A DNA stretch of 64,000 nt, from contig NZ_JABAOB010000007.1 in NCBI RefSeq assembly GCF_012726295.1, positions 370,890 through 434,889 of the forward strand. Direction: 5' to 3'. Of the stretch, positions 18,041 through 28,011 are shown piece after piece. The position numbers and the translations under genes are program-made. Numbering within the stretch: position 1 is the stretch's first letter; each line of letters opens with the position of its first letter. This DNA comes from Chitinophaga sp. Ak27. GTDB lineage: Bacteria > Bacteroidota > Bacteroidia > Chitinophagales > Chitinophagaceae. The notes beneath the pieces were generated by a model. It saw nothing but the letters and a program-made list of their open reading frames with translations, ran no database searches and was not told the origin of the DNA.

Positions 18041-18439
18041 ATGACACGTTCAAATTTCTTTAAGTATCTCACTATCTGTTCCGGGTTAATATTGGTATAT
18101 ATTGGTTTAAAATTCCTGATACAGCCGGAAGCAGGGGAGATTGGGTTCGGCTTGCATTTCCAGGAAAATGGAGATTACTCATTTCATTACATCAAAGGTA
18201 TCCGCGATTTGTTTACCGGTATGGTCATCGTATTACTGGCGGCTATGAATGAAAGAAAAGCCCTGGTAGTGGTGCTGTTGATGGGTGTCATGGTTCCTTT
18301 TACAGACATGACGCTGGTATTACAGGCTACGCATGGCAACGTGATGACGGCCATGCCGCATATTATTGCCATTATTTTAATTGCTATTACTGCGGCCGGA
18401 ACCTGGTTTTCCGGCCGTAAGGCAATCCTGCCGGCTTAG
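18041..18439 (+). CDS. DUF4267-like small membrane protein
   Basis: The product is about 132 residues from the ATG of MTRSNFFKYL and has four hydrophobic segments, with the motif GFGLHFQ and FHYIKGIRDLFTGMVIVLLA after the first. That layout fits the DUF4267 family, whose function is not known. It lies 59 bp past a Crp-type regulator, which may regulate it. Its stop codon directly abuts the stop of the convergent downstream gene, leaving no terminator between them. Confidence 0.7.
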   Translation: MTRSNFFKYLTICSGLILVYIGLKFLIQPEAGEIGFGLHFQENGDYSFHYIKGIRDLFTGMVIVLLAAMNERKALVVVLLMGVMVPFTDMTLVLQATHGNVMTAMPHIIAIILIAITAAGTWFSGRKAILPA

Positions 18440-19447
18440 TTATTCGTATACCACCTGGCTTTTCCGGAAAATATCTCCCCAGGTTTTGATAAAGGATGGC
18501 AACAGGTAAGACTCCTTTCTCGCAATAAATACTACATGAAATGCTTCTGGTCCCTGCATGACGTAATATAACTGCGATTGGGGCGTTTGTACTGCAGATA
18601 CCGGGCTTTCTACTTTAAATAATGCCCAGCGGCGTTTGGGAAGATTTTCTTTCGCCAGTAAAGTCACGGTAGCATTGGGCGATTGCTGCAGGGCAGCCCC
18701 CGTAAAGCTTTTAATGGCCTGGTCAATATTAGCTACCTGGCCCTGTTCCATCGTCATTTCATTCAGCAGCTGGGTCCAGTTATCCGGAGTTTCGTTTTCC
18801 GGTAGCAACTGGCGCGTAGCCAGGTTATCCACATCGGTATCTACAATGGTCTTCCATTTTTCTGTGGCTGGGAAAGCGATTTTCAGGCGTTCTTTCCGGC
18901 TGGCCTTACCTGTTTTGAATGAGGCGCCCACCTGGTGAAATAATGGCCGGAAACCGGCTGAAAATGGCAATAAGGTAGATGCCGTCAGCAGGTATACCTT
19001 GTTGTTGGTATAAGACACGAAAATGCTGGCGAAGAAGGTATCTGGAATATTGGGTTCCTGGTGTATTTCATCCATCCGGAACAGCCTTTTCCCCTTATTG
19101 ACGATAGTGCTGGAATCTACCAGCTTAAAATAGGGGTTGTGACGGGTATAATTCAGCAGTTTCTTTACTTCCGCATACAGGTTGGACCTGGGCGCATCAA
19201 TAATAGTTACATTAAATTTTTCTGGCATGCGATGGGTGCTGTCGGCAGATATCCGCCCTGCCAGAAGTTTTACAGGCGACGATTTAGGCGCCTGCATCAC
19301 CTCCCACCCGGCAGGAATACCCACTGAAAAGTTATGTACCGTATCGCGATAGGAAGTCAATTCCTGTCCATACGAAATGAAGGGAAGCAGCAGAAAACAG
19401 TACCACAAAAAGTATTTCATCCCGGTTATTTGGCACAAATAAAACAT
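18440..19447 (-). CDS. Secreted hypothetical protein, possibly PsbP/DcrB-like
   Basis: The product has 335 residues from the first ATG or 326 from the likelier ATG at 19420 (MKYFLWYCFLLLPFISYGQE), which gives a clean signal peptide. Phrases such as YRDTVHNFSVGIPAGWEV and KVYLLTASTLLPF recall PsbP/DcrB-like folds, seen in many small secreted proteins. Two related halves may be present. It has no catalytic motif and no informative neighbours, so the function is unknown. Confidence 0.6.
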   Translation of the reverse strand: MFYLCQITGMKYFLWYCFLLLPFISYGQELTSYRDTVHNFSVGIPAGWEVMQAPKSSPVKLLAGRISADSTHRMPEKFNVTIIDAPRSNLYAEVKKLLNYTRHNPYFKLVDSSTIVNKGKRLFRMDEIHQEPNIPDTFFASIFVSYTNNKVYLLTASTLLPFSAGFRPLFHQVGASFKTGKASRKERLKIAFPATEKWKTIVDTDVDNLATRQLLPENETPDNWTQLLNEMTMEQGQVANIDQAIKSFTGAALQQSPNATVTLLAKENLPKRRWALFKVESPVSAVQTPQSQLYYVMQGPEAFHVVFIARKESYLLPSFIKTWGDIFRKSQVVYE

Positions 19448-19513
19448 AATATTTTAAATATTAAGTAGTGATGTGCTAAATACGGGCGTTCAAATGCTCC
19501 CCGGACCGGTATT

Positions 19514-19678
19514 CTAGGCTTTTGCAGCAGTATTGGCTGGCGGAATAGGTGATGGAGCCACTTTATCAGTACTGCGCATCAATGCAAATAAAATGACCAT
19601 TAACGTAAGCAGTATGATAATCATCCATATCCAGGTGGTGTTGCTCTTCCTCTTGTGATGAATTTCTACGTGTGCCAT
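19514..19678 (-). CDS. Small single-helix membrane protein
   Basis: The product is about 54 residues from MAHVEIHHKRKS, with a basic start, one membrane helix (TWIWMIIILLTLMVILFALM) and a proline/alanine tail. The layout is common in uncharacterised Bacteroidota proteins. The function is unknown. Confidence 0.5.
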   Translation of the reverse strand: MAHVEIHHKRKSNTTWIWMIIILLTLMVILFALMRSTDKVAPSPIPPANTAAKA

Positions 19679-19782
19679 ATCAGTAACGTTTTGGTGTAAC
19701 AATAGGTTGAACGATACAAAGTTCGTTATAATATGCCACAATCACCATACCAGAGGGATATAATATTGCTTTAATTTTAGGG

Positions 19783-20382
19783 CTAGATCAGGGTGCTGGC
19801 AGCTACCAGGAGCATACTGAGATAGTGTTCTTCTTTCAGTTCCCGGCGCAATACCTGTAGCGCCTTGCTCATATGTTTTTCCACTGTTTTTACAGAGATA
19901 CCCATTTCCTGTGCAATCGCCTTGTAGCCCATATTACCGTAATAGCTGAGCATAAACACCTCTCTGCATTTCTGTGGCAGGATATTAATGCTGCGGGCAA
20001 TTTTATTTTTCAGCTCATATTGTTCCAGGTGAACAGTTGGTGCCGCCTCCTGCTGATGAGCCTGGCGGATGAGCGCCTGGTGGTGGTTTTCTTTAAGCAG
20101 TTGGTTCCGCAGCTGGTTGGATACTTTATATTTTACGGCATTGTTAAGATAACCGACGATATTCACGGCTTCGGGTAATTCATCTCTCCGCGTATATAAA
20201 CTGATAAATACTTCCTGGATAATATCTTTCACTTGTTCCCGGTCTTTTAATACACGGAACGCCTGGTTGCTGAGTACAATCACCAGCTCCCGGTACAGCA
20301 ACTCAAACGCTTTTGTGTTGCCGTTCCTGGCTGCCTGCCATAAGTCATTGCAAGTATGATGATCAACCGGGTAGATAAGAAT
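19783..20382 (-). CDS. ECF sigma factor with no canonical start codon
   Basis: Region 2 (DREQVKDIIQEVFISLYTRR) and region 4 (LPQKCREVFMLSYYGNMGYK, then an HTH with SVKTVEKHMSKAL) are clear. The family's N-terminus (NDLWQAARNGNTKAFELLYR) is encoded upstream of the first TTG at 20301, and no in-frame ATG, GTG or TTG exists further up. Candidate starts are ATT at 20382 or ATC at 20376. I extend the gene to the ATT. Alternatives are translation from TTG at 20301 with a shortened region 2, or a frameshift. It is divergent from a FecR gene and probably regulates the SusC/SusD unit beyond it. Confidence 0.8.
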   Translation of the reverse strand: MLIYPVDHHTCNDLWQAARNGNTKAFELLYRELVIVLSNQAFRVLKDREQVKDIIQEVFISLYTRRDELPEAVNIVGYLNNAVKYKVSNQLRNQLLKENHHQALIRQAHQQEAAPTVHLEQYELKNKIARSINILPQKCREVFMLSYYGNMGYKAIAQEMGISVKTVEKHMSKALQVLRRELKEEHYLSMLLVAASTLI

Positions 20383-20536
20383 ATAGTTTTGCGTGCAAAG
20401 ATATTTACTGGGGCAGGGTTTGTATGTTAACTTATAGTGAACATTGCTCCAATGTTAACTAAATATGAATTCCGCTTTTTTGATGAAAATCAGATGGGGG
20501 TAAATAGCGGTTGAAGTGATAAGTATACAAACACCC

Positions 20537-21517
20537 ATGCTGATGACGCCATCGCGCCTGCAATATTTACTGGAAAAATACCTGGATGGTACCGCTACTG
20601 ATGCGGAACAGGCAGCGTATCACCAATGGTATGAACAACAGTCAAACCCGGACGGGCACTTGTTTACAGCCGAAGAAGCCGATGATATGTACCAGGTAAT
20701 TGCTGCCGGTATAGGCGCCCGGAAGAAAGTGCATTACCTGCGCTGGATAACTGCCGCCGCTGCCGCTGTTGTTGTCATTGCCCTGGGTATGTGGTGGATA
20801 TCAGGAATAACGTCATCGCCTATACGGCCTGTATTAGCAGAAAAAAAGCCATCCACACCAGATACCACCGTGGTACAAAACACGCTGGCCCAACCGCAGG
20901 CGCTCAATTTACCGGATGGTTCACAGGTAGTGCTGTATCCCAGTGCATCCATCCGCTACGCTACACCATTTGGCGCCAAAGACAGAACTATCTGGCTGCA
21001 AGGGAAAGGATTTTTTAATGTGGTTCGCAACGCGCCGCTGCCTTTTACCGTTATCAGCGAGGGCATAGCCACCACAGCATTGGGCACCTCCTTCACCATT
21101 TATTCCGCGCACCGGGAAGTGAAAGTACTGTTGCATACCGGTAAGGTAATGGTAAAGTCTATTACGCAAACACGCTACCTGCAACCGGGGCAACAGCTAA
21201 GCTGTAATATCACCACAGGTATTGCCCGTGTACAGCCGCAACCAGCCCGGTCAGTAGTGACACCGGTCATCGCCTTCGGGTCTCTGCAGGGCTTTACCGC
21301 CGCCTTCGATCAAACACCATTATCTGCCGTGTTGGATTCCATTGCCGCAGGATATCATATACAGATCAGCCACCAGCCACACGTCTTCGAGGATATTGCC
21401 TTTTCCGGAATGATCCGGGGCACCGACTCGCTGGCACAGGTACTGCATCGCATGGCCATGCTGCACGATTTAAAAATAATATCAACAAGTACTGGTTACC
21501 GGATAGAGAAAAAATAA
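20537..21517 (+). CDS. FecR-type anti-sigma factor
   Basis: The layout is the standard one. A cytoplasmic N-terminus (SRLQYLLEKYLDGTATDAEQ) is followed by a membrane helix (about 75-95), a FecR core (LNLPDGSQVVLYPSASIRYA, ALGTSFTIYS) and a DUF4974-like end (TPLSAVLDSIAAGYHIQISH). I choose ATG 20537 over the upstream GTG at 20516. Its presumed sigma factor is divergent, 154 bp away. The SusC that follows lacks an STN domain, so how a signal reaches this FecR is unclear. Confidence 0.9.
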   Translation: MLMTPSRLQYLLEKYLDGTATDAEQAAYHQWYEQQSNPDGHLFTAEEADDMYQVIAAGIGARKKVHYLRWITAAAAAVVVIALGMWWISGITSSPIRPVLAEKKPSTPDTTVVQNTLAQPQALNLPDGSQVVLYPSASIRYATPFGAKDRTIWLQGKGFFNVVRNAPLPFTVISEGIATTALGTSFTIYSAHREVKVLLHTGKVMVKSITQTRYLQPGQQLSCNITTGIARVQPQPARSVVTPVIAFGSLQGFTAAFDQTPLSAVLDSIAAGYHIQISHQPHVFEDIAFSGMIRGTDSLAQVLHRMAMLHDLKIISTSTGYRIEKK

Positions 21518-21538
21518 CTCACTAAATATTTGCGCTTT

Positions 21539-24500
21539 ATGACACATCGCTACCTGCTAGTGAAGGGCGGAGCCTTGCCCTTTAAACACCTGCAGCACTA
21601 CGCTAAATTTTTCTGCCTGTTGCTACTCCTGGCTTTTATCCACCTGGCGCCGGCCCAGGCCCAAAGAAAGGCGTGGATCAAAGGGCTGATTGAAGATGAA
21701 AAAGGACAGCCCGTTCCAGGCGCTTCTGTACAGATGAAAAGCGGCGCCGACAGCACCAAAAGCTTTGCCGTAACAGATGCCCGCGGCGTTTTTACTTTCG
21801 ATAATGCACATCAGCAAGGACCATTTGTATTCACCATAGCCTATGTAGGATATGTAACCCAAACAATCGTCAAAAATAGCCTCGATCCACAAAAAGAACA
21901 ATCTATTTATGTAGTGCTGAAGGAATCTTCTTCAGCACTCACGGAAGTAGTAGTGGTGGGATATGGTACACAGAAGAAGCTAAATCTCACAGGCGCCGTA
22001 GACCAGGTGGGCAAAGAAGTGTTTGAAAACAGGCCCATGACCAGTGCTACCCGTGGCTTACAGGGGGTATTACCCAACCTGAATATCCGCATGACAGATG
22101 GAAAGCCTATCCGGGGCGCTACCTATAATGTAAGGGGAACCACCTCCATTGGTGCCGGCGGAAGTGCCCTGGTACTGATCGATGGTGTACCCGGTGATCC
22201 TAACCTGCTCAATCCGAATGATATTGAGAGCGTGTCGGTACTGAAGGATGCCGCATCCGCCGCTATTTACGGCGCCCGGGGAAGTTTTGGCGTAGTGTTG
22301 ATTACCACCAAAAGCCCGGCGAAAAATAATACCCAGCTCACCTATGCCAGCAACTATTCCCTGAACGACCGTACCATCAAACCTAAATTTGTTACTAACG
22401 GGTACGAATGGGCCAAAAATTTTGACGAAGCCTACTATGCATGGAATGACTATAAATCGCATCCGGCAAAAGCCAACAGTGTATTCCCTTTTTCGCTCGA
22501 CTATCTCGACGAACTAAAACGCCGTAACGACGACCCATCCCTGCCTAAAACAGATATCGATCCCACCACCGGTAACTATGTATACTATGGTAATACCGAT
22601 TGGTTCAAGGAACTGTATGCCGACAGAAACCCATCTACTGAACAAACGCTGACCGCATCCGGTGGTAATGCCAAGTCGGAGTACTACCTCTCCGGCAGGT
22701 ACATGGCACAAAATGGTATTTTCCGTTACAACCCCGATAAATACAAAATGTATAACGTGCGGGCCAAAGGAGCAGTACGGCCATTCGACTGGCTGAAACT
22801 GGAAAATAATTTCGATTTCTCCCAGCGTACTTATTTCTTTCCTATCCTGAACCATCCCAGCAATACGCCCGTTTGGAGAAGGATTTCCGATGAGGCATTT
22901 CCTATTGCTATGCTGAAAAATCCTGATGGATCCCTCACGGAAAACGCCGCGATTGTATTTGGGAGTTTCTTAACTGGTAATAATTATTCTGATCAGACAC
23001 AGTTGCTGCTGAGGAATACCTCCCGTTTTACCACTTCCTTCCTGCATGATAAACTGCATGTAAACGGCGACTTTACCTATGCTTATACATCCAGCGTAGA
23101 AACCCGTTTATATACACCCGTGCCTTACAGCAAGAAGCCAGGTGAAACCCTGGTGCGCGGCGAAAGCAAGATGAATGAAGAAAACGACAGAACGACTTAC
23201 ACCGGGTTAAACTTTTATGCCGACTATGAACAGCGGCTGGCAAAAAATACGTTTAAAATACTGGTGGGCTATAACTATGAAAACACCCTGTTCAAATCCA
23301 GGTATTTCCAGCGCGATGGGCTGATCAATGCCAGCATGCCCGATTTTTCGCTGATGAATGGATTGAACTATACCCTCACCGGCGGCGGCTATGAATGGAG
23401 AACATTGGGCGGTTTCTTTCGCTTAAACTACAATTACGATGAGCGTTACCTGTTGGAAGTGAATGGCCGTTACGACGGTTCATCCAAGTTCCCACAGTCC
23501 CAGCAATTCGGCTTTTTCCCTTCTGCTTCCGCAGGATGGAGGGTATCTAAAGAAAGATTCTGGCACATTGCGCCCAAAGCAGTGAGCGACCTTAAACTGA
23601 GAATGTCCTATGGCGCCCTGGGGAATGGTAACGTCAATCCTTACCAGTTTTTGCAAACCATGTCGGTGAGCAAGTTACCGATGTCTATCAATGGTATCCT
23701 TCCGGATTATACCCAACAACCCAACGTAATTCCGAATGGCCTCACCTGGGAAAAGTCTACCACCCTTAATGGCGGCGTAGATGCAGCTTTTCTGAACAGC
23801 CGGTTAAAAGTAACCTTCGATAAATATACCCGCTATACCACCAATATGTTTACTGCAGGACTACCGGTGCCGGCTGTATTTGGCGCCAGTGTACCTAAAG
23901 GAAACTATGCGGACCTGAAAACGAAAGGATGGGAATTGTCGGTGAACTGGGCCGATCAGTTTCAGGCTGGCGGCAAGCCATTGGCCTATAGCGTGGGCGT
24001 AGTATTGTCTGACTACCAGTCTTTCATTACCCGGTTTAATAATCCTACCAAGTTGATCAATACTTACTATGAAGGGATGCGCGTAGGCGATATGTGGGGA
24101 TTTGTAAATGATGGCTACTTCCAGAGCGCCGACGAAATTGCGAAATATGACGTAAACCAGTCCTTCATCCGGGTATCCAATGCCAATACCCTGATGCCAG
24201 GCGATATCCGGTTCAAAGACCTTGATGGCAACAAAAAGATAGACCAGGGTACCGGCAGGCTGGATAATCCGGGCGATCAGGCCATTATCGGTAATTCAGA
24301 ACCACGCTATGCTTTTGGTATCACCGGCAGTGCTAACTGGAATAATTTCTTCCTGAGCTTTTTCTTTCAGGGCATAGGTAAACGCGACTGGTGGCCTGGT
24401 ACGGATGCCTCTCTTTTCTGGGGACAGTACAACCGTCCTTACAGCTGGATGCCCGAACAAATTATGGATAACCGCTGGTCGGAAACCAACCGTGATGCTT

Positions 24501-24856
24501 ACTTCCCCCGGTTCAGAGGCTACACGGCGCTTAACTCCAATGCAGAGTTAACAGTACCACAATCCAGGTACGTACAAAATGTAGCGTATATCCGACTCAA
24601 AAACCTCACTGTTGGATACAACCTGCCACAGCAATGGATATCCAGGGTGAAGATGAAAAATGCACGCATCTTTTTTACCGGGCAAAACCTGTGGACATGG
24701 TCACCTATGTACCGTATCATGAAAACACTGGACCCGGAAGTAATTGAAGGTTCTGACCCTGAGCTGAACAACAACGCAGGTGGTATAGGCGCCGGTAACG
24801 GCATGGCCTATCCGATGTTGAAAACCTACACTGTAGGTCTGAGTGTAACTTTTTAA
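21539..24856 (+). CDS. SusC/RagA-type TonB-dependent outer-membrane transporter (no STN)
   Basis: The 1105-residue protein has a signal peptide (about 20-42), a carboxypeptidase-D-like domain (WIKGLIEDEKGQPVPGASVQ onward), a TonB-box-like EVVVVGYGTQKK, a plug with LVLIDGVPGDPN and ARGSFGVVLITTKSP, and a barrel ending TVGLSVTF. It pairs with the SusD encoded 6 bp downstream. Unlike the SusC at 6417 it has no STN domain although it follows a FecR gene. A TTG nine bases upstream is also in frame. Confidence 0.95.
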   Translation: MTHRYLLVKGGALPFKHLQHYAKFFCLLLLLAFIHLAPAQAQRKAWIKGLIEDEKGQPVPGASVQMKSGADSTKSFAVTDARGVFTFDNAHQQGPFVFTIAYVGYVTQTIVKNSLDPQKEQSIYVVLKESSSALTEVVVVGYGTQKKLNLTGAVDQVGKEVFENRPMTSATRGLQGVLPNLNIRMTDGKPIRGATYNVRGTTSIGAGGSALVLIDGVPGDPNLLNPNDIESVSVLKDAASAAIYGARGSFGVVLITTKSPAKNNTQLTYASNYSLNDRTIKPKFVTNGYEWAKNFDEAYYAWNDYKSHPAKANSVFPFSLDYLDELKRRNDDPSLPKTDIDPTTGNYVYYGNTDWFKELYADRNPSTEQTLTASGGNAKSEYYLSGRYMAQNGIFRYNPDKYKMYNVRAKGAVRPFDWLKLENNFDFSQRTYFFPILNHPSNTPVWRRISDEAFPIAMLKNPDGSLTENAAIVFGSFLTGNNYSDQTQLLLRNTSRFTTSFLHDKLHVNGDFTYAYTSSVETRLYTPVPYSKKPGETLVRGESKMNEENDRTTYTGLNFYADYEQRLAKNTFKILVGYNYENTLFKSRYFQRDGLINASMPDFSLMNGLNYTLTGGGYEWRTLGGFFRLNYNYDERYLLEVNGRYDGSSKFPQSQQFGFFPSASAGWRVSKERFWHIAPKAVSDLKLRMSYGALGNGNVNPYQFLQTMSVSKLPMSINGILPDYTQQPNVIPNGLTWEKSTTLNGGVDAAFLNSRLKVTFDKYTRYTTNMFTAGLPVPAVFGASVPKGNYADLKTKGWELSVNWADQFQAGGKPLAYSVGVVLSDYQSFITRFNNPTKLINTYYEGMRVGDMWGFVNDGYFQSADEIAKYDVNQSFIRVSNANTLMPGDIRFKDLDGNKKIDQGTGRLDNPGDQAIIGNSEPRYAFGITGSANWNNFFLSFFFQGIGKRDWWPGTDASLFWGQYNRPYSWMPEQIMDNRWSETNRDAYFPRFRGYTALNSNAELTVPQSRYVQNVAYIRLKNLTVGYNLPQQWISRVKMKNARIFFTGQNLWTWSPMYRIMKTLDPEVIEGSDPELNNNAGGIGAGNGMAYPMLKTYTVGLSVTF

Positions 24857-24862
24857 TGATTA

Positions 24863-26608
24863 ATGTTTACCAAGATGAAAAAGCATATTTATCTGTTGCT
24901 GGTACTGGCGGCAACCGCCTGTAAAAAGGACCTGAACCTGAAACCATTTGATAAGCTAAGTCCGGAGAATGCGTTTAATACGGAAGCAGACCTGCAGCTG
25001 TATGCCAACTCTTTCTACAAAATATTACCTGATGGAAATGCCATTATCAGGGGAGATGTGATGAGCGATTATATGGCTGGGAAAGACGTGAACGCATATA
25101 TCCGTCCGGGCGCGTATTCTTCCACATCTTCTACCGGCTGGAGCTGGGGCGATCTGCGCAACATTAATTACTTCCTTGAGCATTACAATCAAGCCAATAT
25201 TCCTACGGAAGCGAAGAATCATTTTGCCGGTATGGCGCGCTTCTTCCGGGCTATGTTCTACTTTGAAAAAGTAAAACGCTTCGGGGATGTGCCCTGGTAT
25301 AGCAGAACCATGTCTATTAACGATCCTGATCTGTATAAAGGCCGCGATCCCCGCGTAAGCGTAATGGATAGCGTATTGGCCGACCTGGATTTTGCCTGTG
25401 CCAATATCCGCTCCAAAAAGGATAATACGGCCTCGCAGGTAACCAAATGGGTGGCATTGGCCTTTAAATCCCGGGTATGCCTGTTTGAAGGTACTTTCCG
25501 TAAATACCGCCCGGAGTTGAATCTGCCGGATGCCACCAGGTGGCTGCAAGCTTCGCTGAGTGCAGCAGATGAGCTGATCAATAGCGGACAGTATTCCCTG
25601 AATACCTCTGGAGATGCCACCATGAACTATCGAAGCCTGTTTATCAATGAAACACCAAATGCCAGCGAAATTATACTGGCCTATGTATGTAATAAAAGTC
25701 TGCGCGTGTTCAATGATGCCAACTGGTTCTTTACCAGCGCCACTTATGGTAACAGGATCAGTCTCACCAAAACATTTACAGATACTTACCTGAACATCGA
25801 TGGCAGCCGCTTTACCGACAAGCCCGGCTTCGATAACCTGCCGTTCAATGAAGAAGTAAAGAACAGGGATTTGCGTTTGCAACAAACCATCCGCATGGGC
25901 AAATATAACCGCGATGGACAGATCGCGCCACCGGATTTTACGTATACCTATACCGGTTATCAACCACTAAAGTTTACCCTGGACGCCAAGGCGACCGATG
26001 GGGTAGCAGAAAACTATAATTCTATTCCCATCATCCGTTATGCGGAAGTTTTACTGAATAAGGCTGAGGCGAAAGCAGAACTGGAGGGCACCTTACAGGC
26101 GGCCGACTGGAACCAGACCATCAAACCATTGCGCGCCCGTGCCGGTCTGAGAAATACAGATCTGCCATTAACAGCGGATCCTTATCTCCGGGATAATTTT
26201 TACGGTAATTTAAACCCGGTATTACTGGAAATCCGCCGGGAGAGGGGTGTTGAGCTGATCCTGGAAGGTTTCCGCTTTTATGACCTCGTACGCTGGAACC
26301 TGGGCCAGCTGCTGGCCAAACCTTATGTAGGATTGTATGTGCCTGCTATGGATGTACTGATGGATCTGAATGAAGATGGTAAACCGGATGTTTCTTTTGT
26401 AAAGAAAACTCCTGCTACGAAAGTGCCGGGCGTATATTACTTCCTCATAGATGACGACCAAACCCGGCTGTCGGCCGGTGCCAGCGGTAATCTTATCTGG
26501 CTGGATAATATCGACAGAAAATGGGAAGATTATAAATACGTATATCCTATACCGTTAAACGATCTGACCTTGAACCCTGCATTATTACAAAACAAAGGAT
26601 GGGAATAA
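24863..26608 (+). CDS. SusD/RagB family nutrient-binding lipoprotein
   Basis: The 581-residue lipoprotein has lipobox ATAC at about residue 20, the opening DLNLKPFDKLSPENAF, a TPR-like core (GMARFFRAMFYFEKVKRFGD) and the late motif EIRRERGVELILEGFRFYDL. It partners with the SusC just upstream. The next gene begins within or just after its stop codon, so the phosphodiesterase is translationally close and probably acts on the same substrate. Confidence 0.94.
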   Translation: MFTKMKKHIYLLLVLAATACKKDLNLKPFDKLSPENAFNTEADLQLYANSFYKILPDGNAIIRGDVMSDYMAGKDVNAYIRPGAYSSTSSTGWSWGDLRNINYFLEHYNQANIPTEAKNHFAGMARFFRAMFYFEKVKRFGDVPWYSRTMSINDPDLYKGRDPRVSVMDSVLADLDFACANIRSKKDNTASQVTKWVALAFKSRVCLFEGTFRKYRPELNLPDATRWLQASLSAADELINSGQYSLNTSGDATMNYRSLFINETPNASEIILAYVCNKSLRVFNDANWFFTSATYGNRISLTKTFTDTYLNIDGSRFTDKPGFDNLPFNEEVKNRDLRLQQTIRMGKYNRDGQIAPPDFTYTYTGYQPLKFTLDAKATDGVAENYNSIPIIRYAEVLLNKAEAKAELEGTLQAADWNQTIKPLRARAGLRNTDLPLTADPYLRDNFYGNLNPVLLEIRRERGVELILEGFRFYDLVRWNLGQLLAKPYVGLYVPAMDVLMDLNEDGKPDVSFVKKTPATKVPGVYYFLIDDDQTRLSAGASGNLIWLDNIDRKWEDYKYVYPIPLNDLTLNPALLQNKGWE

Positions 26609-26610
26609 TA

Positions 26611-27957
26611 ATGAAAAACATGAAACGATTAACTGGTTTATTACTCTTGCTGCTAATGAGTGGATATTCATTTGCGCAACGCGCTGATCATGTAGTGTTA
26701 ATTACGATCGATGGCTTTCGCCCGGAGTTTTATACAGATCCTTCCTGGGGGATGGTCAACCTCCAAATGATGAAGGACAACGGCGTCTGGGCTGATGGGG
26801 TGAATAGTGTATTCCCTACCGTTACCTATCCCAATCATACTTCTTTAATCACGGGTGTAACGCCTGCCAGGCATGGTATTTATTACAATGCGCCATTTGA
26901 GCCTAAAGGAGCTACCGGTGTCTGGTACTTTTATTACGACAGTATCAAAGTGCCTACCCTGTTTGATGTTGTGCATAAAGCTGGTAAGCAGTCGGCTAAC
27001 GTAATTTGGCCGGTATCGGTAGGCGCGCCTATCGATTACAACATTCCCGATGTGTGGGCCATAGGTGAAAAAGACCGGCGGGAGCTGATGGCCCGTGTGT
27101 GTAAGCCGCTTTCGTTGTGGCAGGAAGTGCAGGAACATGCTACAGGTAAACTGGGGCCAAAAGATTTCACCATGGAAGAGGGGGAGATGATTATGGATGA
27201 AAATGTAGCACGCATGTCGGCCTACCTTATCGCCACCTATAAGCCTGCTCTTACCACAGTGCACCTGGCCTGCACAGATCATTACGAACATGAGCAGGGC
27301 AGGGATGGATTTTTGGTGAGAAAGGCGATAGCCGGCGCCGACAGGGCGTTAGGCACTATTATAGAGGCATTGAAACGGGCCGGAATATACGAACGCACAG
27401 CCATTGTGGTAACCGGCGATCACGGCTTTGTGGATATCAATAAGACTTTTTCTCCCAATATCTTACTGGCAAAAAATGGTTTGTTAAATAATGCTGCCAC
27501 AGGCGATTGGAAAGCGCAGTTCCATGTTTCCGGGGGGGCAGCTTTTCTTCATCTGAAAGAGGAGCGCGATGTGGCTACCAGTAATAAAGTACTGGACATC
27601 TTACAGAAGTTGCCTGCCGAACAACGTCAGTTGTTTAAAATAATCAGTCATTCGCAGGTGGAAGCGGCAGGGGCTGATCCTCATGCGGCTTTTGCATTGG
27701 CTGCTACGCCAGGCGTAACCATTGGTGGCGCTGCTGCAGGCAACCTGGTGAAAAGTGCTAAAGGGGGTACCCATGGTTATTTCCCGGATTTTAAGGAGAT
27801 ACAAACCGGCTTCGTTGCTTATGGCGCGGGGATCATTAAAGGTGGACATGTAAAAGAAATGAGCGTAATGGATGTAGCGCCGGTAGTGGCGCAACTGCTG
27901 GGGCTATTACTGGAAAAAACGGATGGTAAAGTACCGGCAGGTGTGCTGGAAAAATAA
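26611..27957 (+). CDS. Exported nucleotide pyrophosphatase/phosphodiesterase-type enzyme (alkaline phosphatase superfamily)
   Basis: After a signal peptide (ending SGYSFAQ) the metal-binding ITIDGFRPEF and the nucleophile motif FPTVTYPNHTSLITG appear. The Thr in PTVTYPN is the usual attacking residue of NPP enzymes. Further metal ligands are TDHYEHE and TGDHGF, with an H near GGTHGYFP. The family hydrolyses phosphodiester or pyrophosphate bonds of nucleotides, lipids or glycan phosphates. It ends a SusC/SusD unit, suggesting import of a phosphorylated or nucleotide-linked nutrient. I use the ATG at 26611; one at 26599 overlaps the SusD end. A strong terminator follows. Confidence 0.9.
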   Translation: MKNMKRLTGLLLLLLMSGYSFAQRADHVVLITIDGFRPEFYTDPSWGMVNLQMMKDNGVWADGVNSVFPTVTYPNHTSLITGVTPARHGIYYNAPFEPKGATGVWYFYYDSIKVPTLFDVVHKAGKQSANVIWPVSVGAPIDYNIPDVWAIGEKDRRELMARVCKPLSLWQEVQEHATGKLGPKDFTMEEGEMIMDENVARMSAYLIATYKPALTTVHLACTDHYEHEQGRDGFLVRKAIAGADRALGTIIEALKRAGIYERTAIVVTGDHGFVDINKTFSPNILLAKNGLLNNAATGDWKAQFHVSGGAAFLHLKEERDVATSNKVLDILQKLPAEQRQLFKIISHSQVEAAGADPHAAFALAATPGVTIGGAAAGNLVKSAKGGTHGYFPDFKEIQTGFVAYGAGIIKGGHVKEMSVMDVAPVVAQLLGLLLEKTDGKVPAGVLEK

Positions 27958-27969
27958 TTTCGTTCTCGT

Positions 27970-28008
27970 AAAAAGGGATGGCATCCGCTGCAGATGCCAT
28001 CCCTTTTT
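27970..28008. terminator. Bidirectional terminator
   Basis: A 16-bp perfect stem, AAAAAGGGATGGCATC / GATGCCATCCCTTTTT with a 7-base loop, lies between convergent genes. A and T runs on the two sides let it work in both directions. Confidence 0.9.
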
Positions 28009-28011
28009 TGT

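Noticed and set aside
25025..25963. Long open frame (312 codons) on the minus strand
   Set aside because: It lies fully inside the SusD gene and has no family features; it reflects the codon bias of the real gene. The same applies to long minus-strand frames within 3460-4164, 6942-7715, 36575-37426 and 42847-43716.
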